From contig NZ_LMCW01000034.1 in NCBI RefSeq assembly GCF_001424945.1, positions 572 through 64,571 of the forward strand: 64,000 bases of DNA, given 5' to 3'. Shown here piece by piece: positions 55,404 through 63,803 of this stretch. The DNA is from Rhizobium sp. Root1203 (GTDB lineage: Bacteria > Pseudomonadota > Alphaproteobacteria > Rhizobiales > Rhizobiaceae). Numbering within the stretch: the first letter of the stretch is position 1; each line of letters begins with the position of its first letter. A program made the position numbers and the translations under genes. The notes under the pieces were generated by a model. The model saw only the letters and a program-made list of their open reading frames with translations. It was not told where the DNA came from and did no database searches.

Positions 55404-55640
55404 TTGCGCTACAAAGAGACCAAGCGTTTTTGTTGCCAGGGGGATGCCGGCAAAAACTGCGTCATCATCGAGCAGATAAGGGTATCGGATTCCTTTCTGG
55501 GGAACGCATCGCCCAAGGCGGACTATATCACCGAGGATGGCGAGGTCGTCAGCCGCCTCGACGACGAAAACTTTCTTATCCTGATCAAGGGTGAAGTTGT
55601 TCACTGGTCCGGTAGCGATCGCCTCCAACGCAACAACTAG
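55404..55640 (+). CDS. Hypothetical small protein
   Basis: 78 residues from a TTG start at 55404 with GGAGGG eight bases upstream; the frame is open from 55380. FCCQGDAGKNCVIIEQIRVS, DYITEDGEVVSRLDDENFL and KGEVVHWSGSDR suggest a small beta-strand-rich domain with three cysteines. I do not recognise the family. It stands alone between the frameshifted gene and PPK2. Confidence 0.5.
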   Translation: MRYKETKRFCCQGDAGKNCVIIEQIRVSDSFLGNASPKADYITEDGEVVSRLDDENFLILIKGEVVHWSGSDRLQRNN

Positions 55641-55781
55641 AAGCGCCTTCTGTTCGTGTCGTGGGTACCTGTGCAATACAAGCTGACATCTGCAAGACAT
55701 ATACAGCTGGCATGGTACAGTGTGGCATGGCGGGCCGATCTCGTGGATCGACGTCCATAGAATTCGGAATATGGAGTAACG

Positions 55782-56699
55782 ATGATCCACACCAACGGCA
55801 CGCCTTCAACCGATTGGCTCGAAGCCGAATTGGCCGATACACTCGACGAGGATTACGAACTTGAGTTGTCGGAGCCTGCTCTATCCGAAGAGATCCGGAA
55901 GATCTACCGAAAGTCGCATCCGCCTTCGATGCCGCGTATCGAGTATTTCCGCGCGCTGATTGCCCTTCAGGCTGAGCTGATCCGGCTGCAGGACTGGGTC
56001 ACCTATCACAAAGAGAAAGTCGTTGTGATCTTCGAGGGCCGCGACTCCGCCGGCAAGGGCGGCGTTATCAAGCGCATTACCCAAAGACTCAATCCTCGCG
56101 TGGCCCGCGTCGTCGCATTGCCTGCGCCATCCGACCGCGAGAAGTCGCAGTGGTATTTCCAACGCTATGTCCCGCATCTACCGGCGGGCGGCGAGATCGT
56201 GCTTTTCGATCGGTCGTGGTACAACCGCTCCGGCGTTGAACGGGTGATGGGATTTGCCAGCGAAGATCAGGTTTCGCAATTCTTCAACGACGTTCCGGAG
56301 TTCGAGCGAATGCTCGTGCGCTCGGGTATTCGGCTTATCAAGTACTGGTTTTCGATCACCGATGAGGAGCAGCAGCTTCGCTTCCTCGTACGCATTCACG
56401 ACCCGCTGAAGCAATGGAAGCTTTCGCCGATGGATCTGGAGTCGCGTGTCCGCTGGGAGGCATATACCAAGGCGAAAGAGGAGACTTTTGCCCGCACGAA
56501 CATTCCGGAAGCGCCTTGGCATATCGTAGAAGGCAATGACAAGAAGCGTGCCCGCCTGAACTGCATGGATCACCTGTTGAAGCAGGTACCATACGAAGAC
56601 GTTCCGCATGAAAACATTGCCCTCCCGGATCGCGTTTTCAATCCAGACTATGAGCGAAAAGTCCTCCCGCCCGAACTCTACGTGCCCTCCAAGTATTGA
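55782..56699 (+). CDS. ppk2: Polyphosphate kinase 2
   Basis: 305 residues, full-length PPK2 domain. Walker A is VIFEGRDSAGKGGVIKRIT, the lid carries RVVALPAPSDREKSQWYFQR, and Walker B is EIVLFDRSWYNRSGVERVMG. PPK2 enzymes use polyphosphate to phosphorylate nucleoside di- or monophosphates; the class cannot be fixed by eye, although the length fits one-domain class I or III enzymes. GGAGTAACG precedes the ATG. Stress and stationary-phase energy supply would fit its neighbours. Confidence 0.95.
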   Translation: MIHTNGTPSTDWLEAELADTLDEDYELELSEPALSEEIRKIYRKSHPPSMPRIEYFRALIALQAELIRLQDWVTYHKEKVVVIFEGRDSAGKGGVIKRITQRLNPRVARVVALPAPSDREKSQWYFQRYVPHLPAGGEIVLFDRSWYNRSGVERVMGFASEDQVSQFFNDVPEFERMLVRSGIRLIKYWFSITDEEQQLRFLVRIHDPLKQWKLSPMDLESRVRWEAYTKAKEETFARTNIPEAPWHIVEGNDKKRARLNCMDHLLKQVPYEDVPHENIALPDRVFNPDYERKVLPPELYVPSKY

Positions 56700-56734
56700 A
56701 CGTTCGCGCAGCCGCGCGAACGCGAGGCAAGGAA

Positions 56735-56808
56735 ATGTTGCGGACGACGCGATCGAGCTATAGGTTCTGCGTCGCGGCACACAGCCGCGTAAGCGACGAG
56801 GATGAGTT
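56735..56808 (+). promoter_or_regulatory. Conserved cold-shock leader with GC hairpin (copy 2)
   Basis: This is the counterpart of 33151-33224 (65 of 74 bases identical). The hairpin arms are CGCGGC (56773-56778) and GCCGCG (56784-56789), with loop ACACA where copy 1 has ACTTT. The rest of the leader, including CGAGGATGAGTT before the start codon, is unchanged. Confidence 0.6.
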
Positions 56809-57012
56809 ATGGCCACCGGCACTGTTAAGTTTTTCAATGAAGACAAGGGATTTGGCTTCATTACTCCCGAAAATGGTGGCACGGACGTGTTCGTGCACGT
56901 CTCTGCGTTGCAGGGAGCCAGTTCGCTCCGCGAAGGTCAACGAGTGAGCTACGACCTGGGCCAGGATCGCAAGACCGGGAAGTCGAAGGCCGAAAACGTC
57001 AGCCTTCTCTGA
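56809..57012 (+). CDS. cspA: Cold-shock protein, CspA family (copy 2)
   Basis: 67-residue single cold-shock domain with KGFGFI and VFVHVS RNA-binding motifs. It differs from copy 1 by E11, T25, E42 and L66. Both are likely expressed, since each has its own leader. It follows PPK2 by 109 bp and probably has its own promoter. About 30 bases of its 3' flank (57038-57066) also resemble the flank of copy 1. Confidence 0.96.
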   Translation: MATGTVKFFNEDKGFGFITPENGGTDVFVHVSALQGASSLREGQRVSYDLGQDRKTGKSKAENVSLL

Positions 57013-57376
57013 ACAGAGACTGTTTGATCCAGGGCTAGCGAACCGGAACAGGTCGTTGGGTCGGAATTGGCGGTAGCGCTTCGCCCCGAAGGGGCGAACG
57101 GCGCCCGTCGGGGCTGAACTGTGTCAGCGCCGACGGCCACCGCCCGCGGCGGTTCCAGCGACCGAATCGACAGCGCCTGGACTCCTGCCTTTCGTCCCGA
57201 ACCCCCGATCCGCGAACCGACCTCCGCTCTCGGTTCAGGAACTTGTCCCGGACCTTATGTATAGCCTGCGGCGAGACCTTGGCATCACCTTTCTATTCAC
57301 ACGATTGCGGATATTTTCGACGACCGCCAAACGACTATACGTGAAATGCTGCTCGCCTGACATTTTTGGAGATTGC
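57013..57376. other. Gap between cspA copy 2 and the M20 gene
   Basis: 364 bases with no gene I can support. TTCGCCCC-GAA-GGGGCGAA (57080-57098) forms a perfect 8-bp stem and is a possible terminator or processing hairpin for cspA copy 2, again without a T-run. The last ~80 bases are AT-richer and probably hold the promoter of the hydroxyproline-type operon. Confidence 0.45.
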
Positions 57377-58573
57377 ATGACCTTCGATACCCCTCTCGTC
57401 CGCTCATCTCTCGATGAAGTGGCCGATGAAGCGAAAGACTGGCGCCGGACCATCCACCAGTATCCCGAACTTCTATTCGACCTGCCGAAGACCGCAGCAC
57501 TGGTGACAGAGAAACTCACAGAGTTCGGTTGCGACGAGATCGTGGGCGGGATCGCCAAGTCGGGCGTCGTCGCAGTCATCAACGGGACAAAGGGGCGGGG
57601 TCGGACGATAGCATTGCGCTGCGATATGGACGCGCTGCCGATGGCAGAGCAGACGAACCTGCAGCATGCCTCGAAGGTGGAAAACATGATGCATGCCTGC
57701 GGCCATGACGGCCATACCGCCATGCTCTTGGCGACAGCAAAGCAGCTTTCCGCCAACCGCGATTTCGCCGGCAAGGTGGTTCTTATCTTCCAACCCGCCG
57801 AGGAAGGTGGCGCAGGCGCGCGAGTGATGATCGAGGAAGGCGTGCTCGAACGGTTCGGCATCGATGAAGTCTATGGCATGCACAACCAGCCGGGGCTCGA
57901 TATCGGATCCTTTGCGATCCGCAGCGGTCCGATGATGGCTGCGGGTGACCGTTTCGTCGTCACCATCAACGGCAAGGGTGGCCATGCCGCCTACCCGCAT
58001 CTTTCCCACGACCCGGTGCTTGCCGGAGCGCAAGTGATCGTGGCACTGCAGGCGATCGCCTCGCGCTTCACCAATCCATTTGACCCTGTCGTCGTGTCGG
58101 TCACCTATCTCGAAGGCGGCAATCCGGGCGCGCTCAACGTCATTCCGGCAGCAATCCGTATCGGCGGCACGATCCGCACCATGCAAACCGCCACCCGCGA
58201 GATGGTGGAGCAGCATTTTCGCGAGGTGGTCGCCAACACCGCGAGGTCCTTTGGCTCACAAGCCGAGATCGACTGGCGGCCGGGTTATCCGGTCACCGTC
58301 AACGACCCCGTCAAGGCGAGGGCCGCAGCAAAGGCCGCAACTTTTGCCGCCGGTGCCGACAATGTCGACACAGACTGGCCGCCGACGATGGGCTCGGAGG
58401 ACTTTTCCTACATGCTGGACAAACGCCCAGGCGCGATGATCTGGCTCGGCAACGGCAACAGTGCCGATCTGCACAGTCCGGCCTATGATTTCAACGACGA
58501 TGCGATCGTTCACGGTGTGCGCTATTGGCTGACGCTGGTCGATCAACGCCTCAACGATTCCGCAGGAGAGTAA
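57377..58573 (+). CDS. M20D amidohydrolase (hippurate hydrolase-like)
   Basis: 398 residues. Metal-site motifs of the M20D group are complete: CDMDALPMAEQTN, MHACGHDGHTAMLL and IFQPAEEGGAGARVM. The dimerisation domain and PTMGSEDFSYML follow. It should free an amino acid from an N-acyl or amide conjugate in the cytoplasm. GGAGATTGC fixes ATG 57377; the open frame begins at 57257. It is the first gene of an operon with a Ldh2-type dehydrogenase and a proline-racemase-family enzyme, suggesting that it releases a proline derivative. Confidence 0.9.
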   Translation: MTFDTPLVRSSLDEVADEAKDWRRTIHQYPELLFDLPKTAALVTEKLTEFGCDEIVGGIAKSGVVAVINGTKGRGRTIALRCDMDALPMAEQTNLQHASKVENMMHACGHDGHTAMLLATAKQLSANRDFAGKVVLIFQPAEEGGAGARVMIEEGVLERFGIDEVYGMHNQPGLDIGSFAIRSGPMMAAGDRFVVTINGKGGHAAYPHLSHDPVLAGAQVIVALQAIASRFTNPFDPVVVSVTYLEGGNPGALNVIPAAIRIGGTIRTMQTATREMVEQHFREVVANTARSFGSQAEIDWRPGYPVTVNDPVKARAAAKAATFAAGADNVDTDWPPTMGSEDFSYMLDKRPGAMIWLGNGNSADLHSPAYDFNDDAIVHGVRYWLTLVDQRLNDSAGE

Positions 58574-58574
58574 T

Positions 58575-59594
58575 TTGACCGCCGGCACTGATGTCCACCT
58601 CGCCTACAACGATCTCGTAACCCTTGTTCAGCGCATCTTCGTGAAAAACGGCGCATCGGAACACAACGCCAGAATTCTTTCGGAAAACTGTGCGTCCTGC
58701 GAACGCGATGGTTCGCTGAGCCATGGCGTCTTCCGCATACCGGGCTACATCTCGTCGCTGAACAGCGGTTGGGTCGATGGCCAGGCGGTGCCCGAGGTCG
58801 AGGACTGTGGGCCAGCCTTCGTTCGCATCAATGCCAATGGCGGCTTTACCCAGCCGGCTTTCATGGCCGGTCGGCCGCTGTTGATCGAAAAGGTCAAGGC
58901 CAGCGGCGTAGCGATTCTAGCCATCCGTCGCTCGCATCATTTCAGCGCCCTGTGGCCGGACGTCGAACCGTTCGCCGATGAAGGCCTGGTGGCGTTCAGT
59001 GTCGTCAACAGCATGGCCTGCGTCGTGCCGCATGGCGGCAATAAGGCAGTGTTTGGCACCAATCCGATCGCCTTCGCCTCGCCGCGCGAGGGCGCAGCCC
59101 CGTTCGTCTTCGACCAGGCGTCCAGTGCCATTGCCCATGGCGACGTGCAGATCGCTGCCCGCGCCGGCCATGATCTGAAGCCGGGCATGGGTGTCGATCG
59201 CGACGGAGAGCCGACCACCGATCCCAAAGCCATCCTCGACGGAGGCGCGCTCCTGCCGTTCGGCGGCCACAAGGGAAATTCGATCGCGCTGATGGTCGAG
59301 ATCCTCGGCGCTGCGCTGACCGGCGGCTATTTCTCAGGCGAATTCGACTGGAGCGGCCACAAGGGCGCGCAGACGCCGTTCACCGGACAATTCTTCGTCG
59401 TCATCGATCCGGAGCGTGGCGGCAACAATACCTTTGCCCACCGAGTCGCCGAAATATGCGATCTCGTTCTGGAGGCAGGGCAGGACCGCCTGCCGGGGGA
59501 CCGCCGGCATGCCACCCGCGCCAAGGCGGCAACCGCCGGCATTCCGCTCTCGGCTCAAAACTACCAAATGTTGACAGCGCTGGCCAAAGCCTGA
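58575..59594 (+). CDS. Ldh2/malate-type dehydrogenase, probable Delta1-pyrroline-2-carboxylate reductase
   Basis: 339 residues of the malate/L-lactate/ureidoglycolate dehydrogenase family with its unusual NAD(P) fold. SHGVFRIPGYISSLNSGW carries the conserved SHG motif, and SHHFSALWPDVEPFADEGLV and GTNPIAFASPREGAAPFVFD are family blocks. DpkA-type members reduce Delta1-pyrroline-2-carboxylate to L-proline. The next gene is the matching dehydratase-type enzyme, which supports that activity. The start is TTG at 58575, with AGGAG close before it, one base after the M20 stop. Confidence 0.9.
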   Translation: MTAGTDVHLAYNDLVTLVQRIFVKNGASEHNARILSENCASCERDGSLSHGVFRIPGYISSLNSGWVDGQAVPEVEDCGPAFVRINANGGFTQPAFMAGRPLLIEKVKASGVAILAIRRSHHFSALWPDVEPFADEGLVAFSVVNSMACVVPHGGNKAVFGTNPIAFASPREGAAPFVFDQASSAIAHGDVQIAARAGHDLKPGMGVDRDGEPTTDPKAILDGGALLPFGGHKGNSIALMVEILGAALTGGYFSGEFDWSGHKGAQTPFTGQFFVVIDPERGGNNTFAHRVAEICDLVLEAGQDRLPGDRRHATRAKAATAGIPLSAQNYQMLTALAKA

Positions 59595-59616
59595 CGCTCG
59601 TCACGGGAGGGATGGA

Positions 59617-60657
59617 ATGCACACGTCGAAGCTCATTCATGTCGTCAGCTGTCACGCGGAAGGCGAAGTCGGCGATGTCATCGTGGGCGGCGTGCTGCCG
59701 CCGCCGGGCGAGACGATCTGGGAGCAGTCCCGATTTATCGCGAAGGACGAGACACTGCGCAATTTCGTCCTGAACGAGCCTCGCGGCGGCGTTTTCCGCC
59801 ACGTCAACCTTCTTGTGCCACCAAAGGATCCGCGAGCACAAATGGGCTGGATCATCATGGAGCCGGCCGACACGCCGCCGATGTCCGGCTCGAACTCGAT
59901 CTGCGTTTCCACCGTCCTGCTCGACAGCGGCATCATCCCAATGACCGAACCGGTTACCAGGATTACGCTGGAGGCGCCCGGCGGGTTGGTCGAGGTAACG
60001 GCCGAGTGCAGGAACGGCAAGGCGGAGCGCATCACCGTCCGCAACGTTCCCTCGTTCGCCGACAGGCTCGGCGTATCGCTGGAGGTGGCGGGGCTCTGCA
60101 CATTGACCGTGGATACGGCCTACGGCGGCGACAGTTTTGTCATCGTTGATGCCGAGGCGCTGGGTTTCGAGGTAAAGCCCGATGAAGCGCGCGAGATCGC
60201 CGAGGCCGGCGTGCGGATCACCGCTGCGGCAAACGAACAGCTCGGCTTTGCGCATCCCGAAAATGCCGGCTGGGACCATATTTCGTTTTGCCAGGTCGCC
60301 GGCCCGATGACGCGCAAAGACGGCGTACTGACCGGCGCAAATGCCGTCGTCATCCAACCGGGCAAGATCGACCGATCGCCGACCGGCACCGGCTGCTCGG
60401 CCCGCATGGCGGTGCTGCACGCGCGCGGTGAAATGGCAATCGGCGAGACCTATGTCGCGAAATCGATCATTGGCTCCGAATTCCGCTGTAGCATCGATTC
60501 GACAACGAAGATCGGCGCGCTCGATGCGATCTATCCACTGATTTCGGGCCGCGCCTGGATCACCGGCACCCACCAGCTGATGCTCGAACCTTCAGATCCG
60601 TGGCCGGGAGGCTACCGGCTGTCGGATACGTGGCCAAAGATAGACACCAAGAGCTGA
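59617..60657 (+). CDS. Proline racemase family protein, probable trans-3-hydroxy-L-proline dehydratase
   Basis: 346 residues. True proline racemases use two cysteines; here the first position is Ser90 (PPMSGSNSICVS) and the second is Cys260 (SPTGTGCSARMAVL). Replacement of the first Cys by Ser or Thr occurs in members acting as trans-3-hydroxyproline dehydratase or 4-hydroxyproline epimerase. With the upstream reductase, dehydration to Delta1-pyrroline-2-carboxylate and reduction to proline is the best fit. GGGAGGGATGG precedes the ATG. No specific regulator is adjacent. Confidence 0.9.
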   Translation: MHTSKLIHVVSCHAEGEVGDVIVGGVLPPPGETIWEQSRFIAKDETLRNFVLNEPRGGVFRHVNLLVPPKDPRAQMGWIIMEPADTPPMSGSNSICVSTVLLDSGIIPMTEPVTRITLEAPGGLVEVTAECRNGKAERITVRNVPSFADRLGVSLEVAGLCTLTVDTAYGGDSFVIVDAEALGFEVKPDEAREIAEAGVRITAAANEQLGFAHPENAGWDHISFCQVAGPMTRKDGVLTGANAVVIQPGKIDRSPTGTGCSARMAVLHARGEMAIGETYVAKSIIGSEFRCSIDSTTKIGALDAIYPLISGRAWITGTHQLMLEPSDPWPGGYRLSDTWPKIDTKS

Positions 60658-60703
60658 CCCCGGACTGGCGACGGGCACTTCAGCCCCAGGAGCGGGGCGG
60701 ACG

Positions 60704-60724
60704 AGGAGCTCAAGGAGAGCTCCT
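60704..60724. terminator. Stem-loop between convergent genes
   Basis: AGGAGCTC (60704-60711) and GAGCTCCT (60717-60724) form a perfect 8-bp stem with loop AAGGA. It lies 46 bp after the racemase-family gene and 20 bp after the convergent gene. There is no T-run, so it is only a moderate terminator candidate. Confidence 0.4.
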
Positions 60725-60744
60725 TCAAGCGCCAGCACCGAGGA

Positions 60745-61092
60745 TCAACGGCAAACTCTCATGCTCTCCATGTGCCATCCGCCATCGTAGGCATTGGGTA
60801 CTCGTCGGTCTTCAAACCAGCAACGCGGCGGCGGCGGTGGCGGGGGATCGAAATAACGGGGACCGCTATTGTTGACGATTGCACCACCGATGAGCCCGCC
60901 GATGACGCCGGCCGCCAGGCCGCCAACAATGGCGTCGCGATTGCCGTGGTCATGGTGCCGGCGTGGGGGTGGTGGCGGGTAGCGGTCGTAATGCGGTCGG
61001 CGCCACTCCTGGGCGGCAACGGTGTCTGCCGTGGCGACCACGCCACTCGCTGCTATGACTGCCGCAAGCGCGGACAGGACGATCTTCTTCAT
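60745..61092 (-). CDS. Exported glycine-zipper protein
   Basis: 115 residues. A signal peptide (KKIVLSALAAVIAASGVV, cleavage near VAA-QE) is followed by a His/Pro/Arg-rich stretch, a glycine-zipper hairpin (DAIVGGLAAGVIGGLIGGAI) and a second proline run (DPPPPPPPRCWFEDRRV). Such proteins are envelope-associated, but I know no function. GGAGACGCA precedes ATG 61092. It is convergent with the hydroxyproline-type operon. Confidence 0.75.
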   Translation of the reverse strand: MKKIVLSALAAVIAASGVVATADTVAAQEWRRPHYDRYPPPPPRRHHDHGNRDAIVGGLAAGVIGGLIGGAIVNNSGPRYFDPPPPPPPRCWFEDRRVPNAYDGGWHMESMRVCR

Positions 61093-61288
61093 TGCGTCTC
61101 CAGTTGAGAACGAGCTCATAAGGTTTCCCAACCCGTTGGAGACATATGGAGCCACTATGCTTAACGCCACATGAACGTATTTGGCTTGTCCCCGGGCACG
61201 CGACAGCCGTCGCCTGCTTGCGTGGACTGAGCCATGTTCCGGCAGACGCGGAAGTCAGGTGAGGAGATGCAGGACAAGTATAAGAGCG

Positions 61289-61573
61289 CTAGCCTGCCTT
61301 CTTCGCTTCTTCCATATCATCGGGGAGCACATGCATGCCCGCCGCATGTGCCGCGGCGACGAACGCCGCGCGAGCGGTTTTAGCGTCGGTGTAAAACTCA
61401 AGGGCCTCCAACGATGTCACGAGAGCACGATTAAACGACGGGCCCTTTGGGCCTGTCCAGGTGGCGCTTAGAAGCATTGCAGCAAGGTCCTCGACGGTTT
61501 CAGCTTGCCGATACCTGGCGATGCCTTCGATCTCAACGTGAAGAGGGGCAATGGGAATACGAGTACCATCCAT
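61289..61573 (-). CDS. DUF982 protein
   Basis: 94 residues. The DUF982 pattern is clear: ETVEDLAAMLLSATWTGPKG, then LVTSLEALEFYTDAKTARAA followed by FVAAAHAAGMHVLPDD. DUF982 proteins are small rhizobial proteins of unknown function, often in many copies per genome. I prefer ATG 61573 (AGAAGG upstream); the frame is open to 61606. A second member lies at 62337. Confidence 0.82.
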   Translation of the reverse strand: MDGTRIPIAPLHVEIEGIARYRQAETVEDLAAMLLSATWTGPKGPSFNRALVTSLEALEFYTDAKTARAAFVAAAHAAGMHVLPDDMEEAKKAG

Positions 61574-61701
61574 GACGCTTTGCCTTCTTGACATGCCGCG
61601 AATCACTAGATGGCGGGTGATTCGCTTTCGTCCAGATTGACTTTGCGAAATGGGAGGAACAAAAATCGAACGTTAGCGAGACGACCGGAAAGTCACTCTG
61701 G

Positions 61702-61881
61702 ATGTCGATTGAGAGTCACACAAAAGCGCCTGGCGCAAATGTCCACATCGAACATCTGTGCTGCATTGAGGGGTGCGACAAGTGGGGAGGCTTCGGCTTC
61801 GCTTCGGCGACCACGGGGGAGACGCTCTGGTGGTGCTGGGAGCATTATCCGCACAAGCCGGCGAAAAGAAAAGCTGGCTGA
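61702..61881 (+). CDS. Small Cys/Trp-rich protein (59 aa)
   Basis: 59 residues with a candidate metal site: HLCCIEGCDKWGGFGF, then ETLWWCWEHYPHK. The spacing (C-x4-C ... C-x2-H) resembles a small zinc ribbon, and I recall similar short proteins in other rhizobia, without a function. The tail is basic (KPAKRKAG). The ribosome binding site is weak (GGAAAG 11 bases upstream). The conserved-looking Cys/Trp/His pattern is the main support for its being real. Confidence 0.6.
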   Translation: MSIESHTKAPGANVHIEHLCCIEGCDKWGGFGFASATTGETLWWCWEHYPHKPAKRKAG

Positions 61882-62082
61882 TCCCCGATCAGGAAATGGG
61901 TCCGTCGCGCGGTGCTGGCACACGTCACGGCGAGGGGAACCAACCTTCTCGACATGGGTTTTCCTTCTAAGGAGAACCAAATGTTCGTCACGGTCTTTCA
62001 ATACGAGGCAGGATCCTTTGCCAGAGTCGACGACGGCTCGGCTGCGAACGGTGCGCGGCTCTCCTTGAAGAGGAGATTTCTG

Positions 62083-62337
62083 ATGGCCGAACGCAAAAAC
62101 TACCTCGATACCGACGAGATGCCAGGGGACGACCTCCTGCCGCCGCCATCTATCGATACCGACCCGGGAGAAGACGAGCATTCAGAGCCCGGCATCGATG
62201 AGCGGAGTAAGCGCCCGAAGAGTGATGCAAAAGCTCGCGAAGGCGTTGAGGGCGTGCCGGATCTGGATCTGCCGGAGAGTGCCCACCCGGACGATCTACT
62301 GCCCCCGGTCGTCACGAGCCCGACTGAGGGTACGTGA
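62083..62337 (+). CDS. Acidic hypothetical protein
   Basis: 84 residues, strongly acidic and proline-rich, with a repeated element: DEMPGDDLLPPPSID near the start and ESAHPDDLLPPVV near the end. It looks intrinsically disordered. GAGGAGATTTCTG precedes ATG 62083. An upstream in-frame ATG at 61981 also has a good site (AAGGAGAACCAA) and would add 34 residues. Its stop overlaps the DUF982 start by one base, so the two are coupled. I do not recognise a function. Confidence 0.6.
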   Translation: MAERKNYLDTDEMPGDDLLPPPSIDTDPGEDEHSEPGIDERSKRPKSDAKAREGVEGVPDLDLPESAHPDDLLPPVVTSPTEGT

Positions 62338-62588
62338 TGCATACGAAGAAATGGAGCAGGCCGATCTCGTATGCGTCTCCGCAAACAGGCGAGTTCAAAA
62401 CAATTGGAAGCGCTAACGAAGCTATCGCGGTCCTGCGTGAGAAATGGCCTGTCGCCAAAGGAAGACACCTCCAGGACGCTCAAAAAATATGCCTCGAAGT
62501 TCTTGAGGGAAAGCGACCGCCCGCTGAAGCAAGGCGAGCATTCATTGCTGCAGCGGTGGAAGCCAATCTCTTCGTCAAGGAGAAATAG
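62337..62588 (+). CDS. DUF982 protein
   Basis: 83 residues. The DUF982 core is NEAIAVLREKWPVAKGRHLQ, AQKICLEVLEGKRPPAEAR and RAFIAAAVEANLFVKE. The tryptophan-proline pair and the AR-AFIAAA motif are typical. It is translationally coupled to the acidic protein gene (TGATG). No function is known for the family. The other copy in this window (61289) is diverged. Confidence 0.82.
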   Translation: MHTKKWSRPISYASPQTGEFKTIGSANEAIAVLREKWPVAKGRHLQDAQKICLEVLEGKRPPAEARRAFIAAAVEANLFVKEK

Positions 62589-62656
62589 CATGCCACCTCG
62601 AGCCACAGGTGATGAATGGTTAAATCCCCTCCCCTCAGAAATGAATTGAATCCACA

Positions 62657-63020
62657 ATCGGCACAGAGGGCGAGTTTATCAGTCGCACCTGCCACACCAC
62701 CCAGCAAGCGGGTCCGCACTAGGCGGTTCGAGAAGTTGAGTTACGAGAGCCGGGGTAGGCCCCCTGATCAAACCCTGACAGGGTCAGTACGACATTGAGG
62801 AGAATGCCGCTATCGCGCCACCACCCTTTGGTCACAACAGCTTCGCGGTTACATGCCCGCTCGCGCTGGAAGCTCCGGTTCCTGTTCATCAGCCCGCAGT
62901 TTCGATCCACGCTTCCTCCCCACGGTCAGTCACCCTTCCGCGGTTGCGCTTCACTTCGTTCGCAGTGACCAGCTTACGGTGGGACTTGCGCCCACAAGAC
63001 CGCGCCCATGGCGGACGCAC
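62657..63020 (-). mobile_element. Shrunken group II intron-like relic without ORF
   Basis: On the minus strand the element begins GTGCG at 63020, the typical 5' end of group II introns, followed by hairpins GTGGG-CGCAAGT-CCCAC and TCACT-GCGAACGA-AGTGA. Near the other end it reads GAACCGCCTAGTGCGGACCC (62731-62712), then a hairpin GGTGCGA...TCGCCC, and finishes GCCGAT near 62657. I associate these with domain V/VI of bacterial introns. The whole is about 360 bases and has no reverse transcriptase frame, so it would be a deletion derivative. The assignment is by memory of motifs, not by folding. Confidence 0.45.
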
Positions 63021-63060
63021 ATATGAAAAGCGGCGACCAGACGGTCGCCGCTTTGACAGG

Positions 63061-63576
63061 TTAACGCACGCGCTGAAGCTGCAGACGAGACACGCCTGCC
63101 GCGATGTTCAGGCCGGTGCCCGCTTCGGTGCTGAGGGGCTGCAGGGCGAAGTTCTTGCTGTTGCCACCCACCAGCGCGTTTGCTCCAAGTCCAACGCCGA
63201 CCGAGGCAGCGGCAGAAGCACCGACATAGGTGCCGGCAAGAGCGCCGTCACCGACGCGGGTGGGTGCGTTATTCAGGACCACCCAGCTCAGATAGGTCTT
63301 GCCTGTAACGCCGACGTCAACTCCGAGTTTGCCGATCTTGCCAGCATAGCGCTCGATCCTTCCGGACCGCTGCTTGAAGGTGCAATCTACCGACTTGCTC
63401 GAACCGATGATGAGCCCGACGCCCCCGGCGACCTCACAGGACAATGTCCCAAGACGCTGCCTGGGTTCAGCGACGACCTGGGTGGAACGCATGCTCTGCT
63501 TATGGGTGGTGGCAGCGTTGGCAACCGGGATCACGGCGACAGAGAGGGCCGCAGCCAGGAGAAAAATCTTGTTCAT
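63061..63576 (-). CDS. DUF992 exported protein
   Basis: 171 residues. A signal peptide (KIFLLAAALSVAVIPVANAA) is followed by the DUF992 domain: LGTLSCEVAGGVGLIIGSSK, VDCTFKQRSGRIERYAGKIG and VLNNAPTRVGDGALAGTYVG. Two cysteines (LSCEV, VDCTF) may form a disulfide. The family is periplasmic or envelope-bound in rhizobia, with unknown function. AAGGAAACTCC precedes ATG 63576. It is transcribed away from the CsbD gene's promoter side and stands alone. Confidence 0.88.
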   Translation of the reverse strand: MNKIFLLAAALSVAVIPVANAATTHKQSMRSTQVVAEPRQRLGTLSCEVAGGVGLIIGSSKSVDCTFKQRSGRIERYAGKIGKLGVDVGVTGKTYLSWVVLNNAPTRVGDGALAGTYVGASAAASVGVGLGANALVGGNSKNFALQPLSTEAGTGLNIAAGVSRLQLQRVR

Positions 63577-63803
63577 GGAGTTTCCTTTTTTTAGTTCGGG
63601 GCTGATCTTTAACGCGCCCAAAGCCAGTTCGTTCATTCCGGAGAGCCACGCGGCCGCTGGGTGGCGCCAACCTGACCGCAAAAGGCGTATACGTCCGAAC
63701 GGGACCCGCCTGAAAACTTGGGTCCACTGAATGTGAAGCTTTGCGACCGCCCTCGGGACCGCGCGAGCGCGCTTTGGAAGTCATGCATTTCCCGCAATCG
63801 AAA

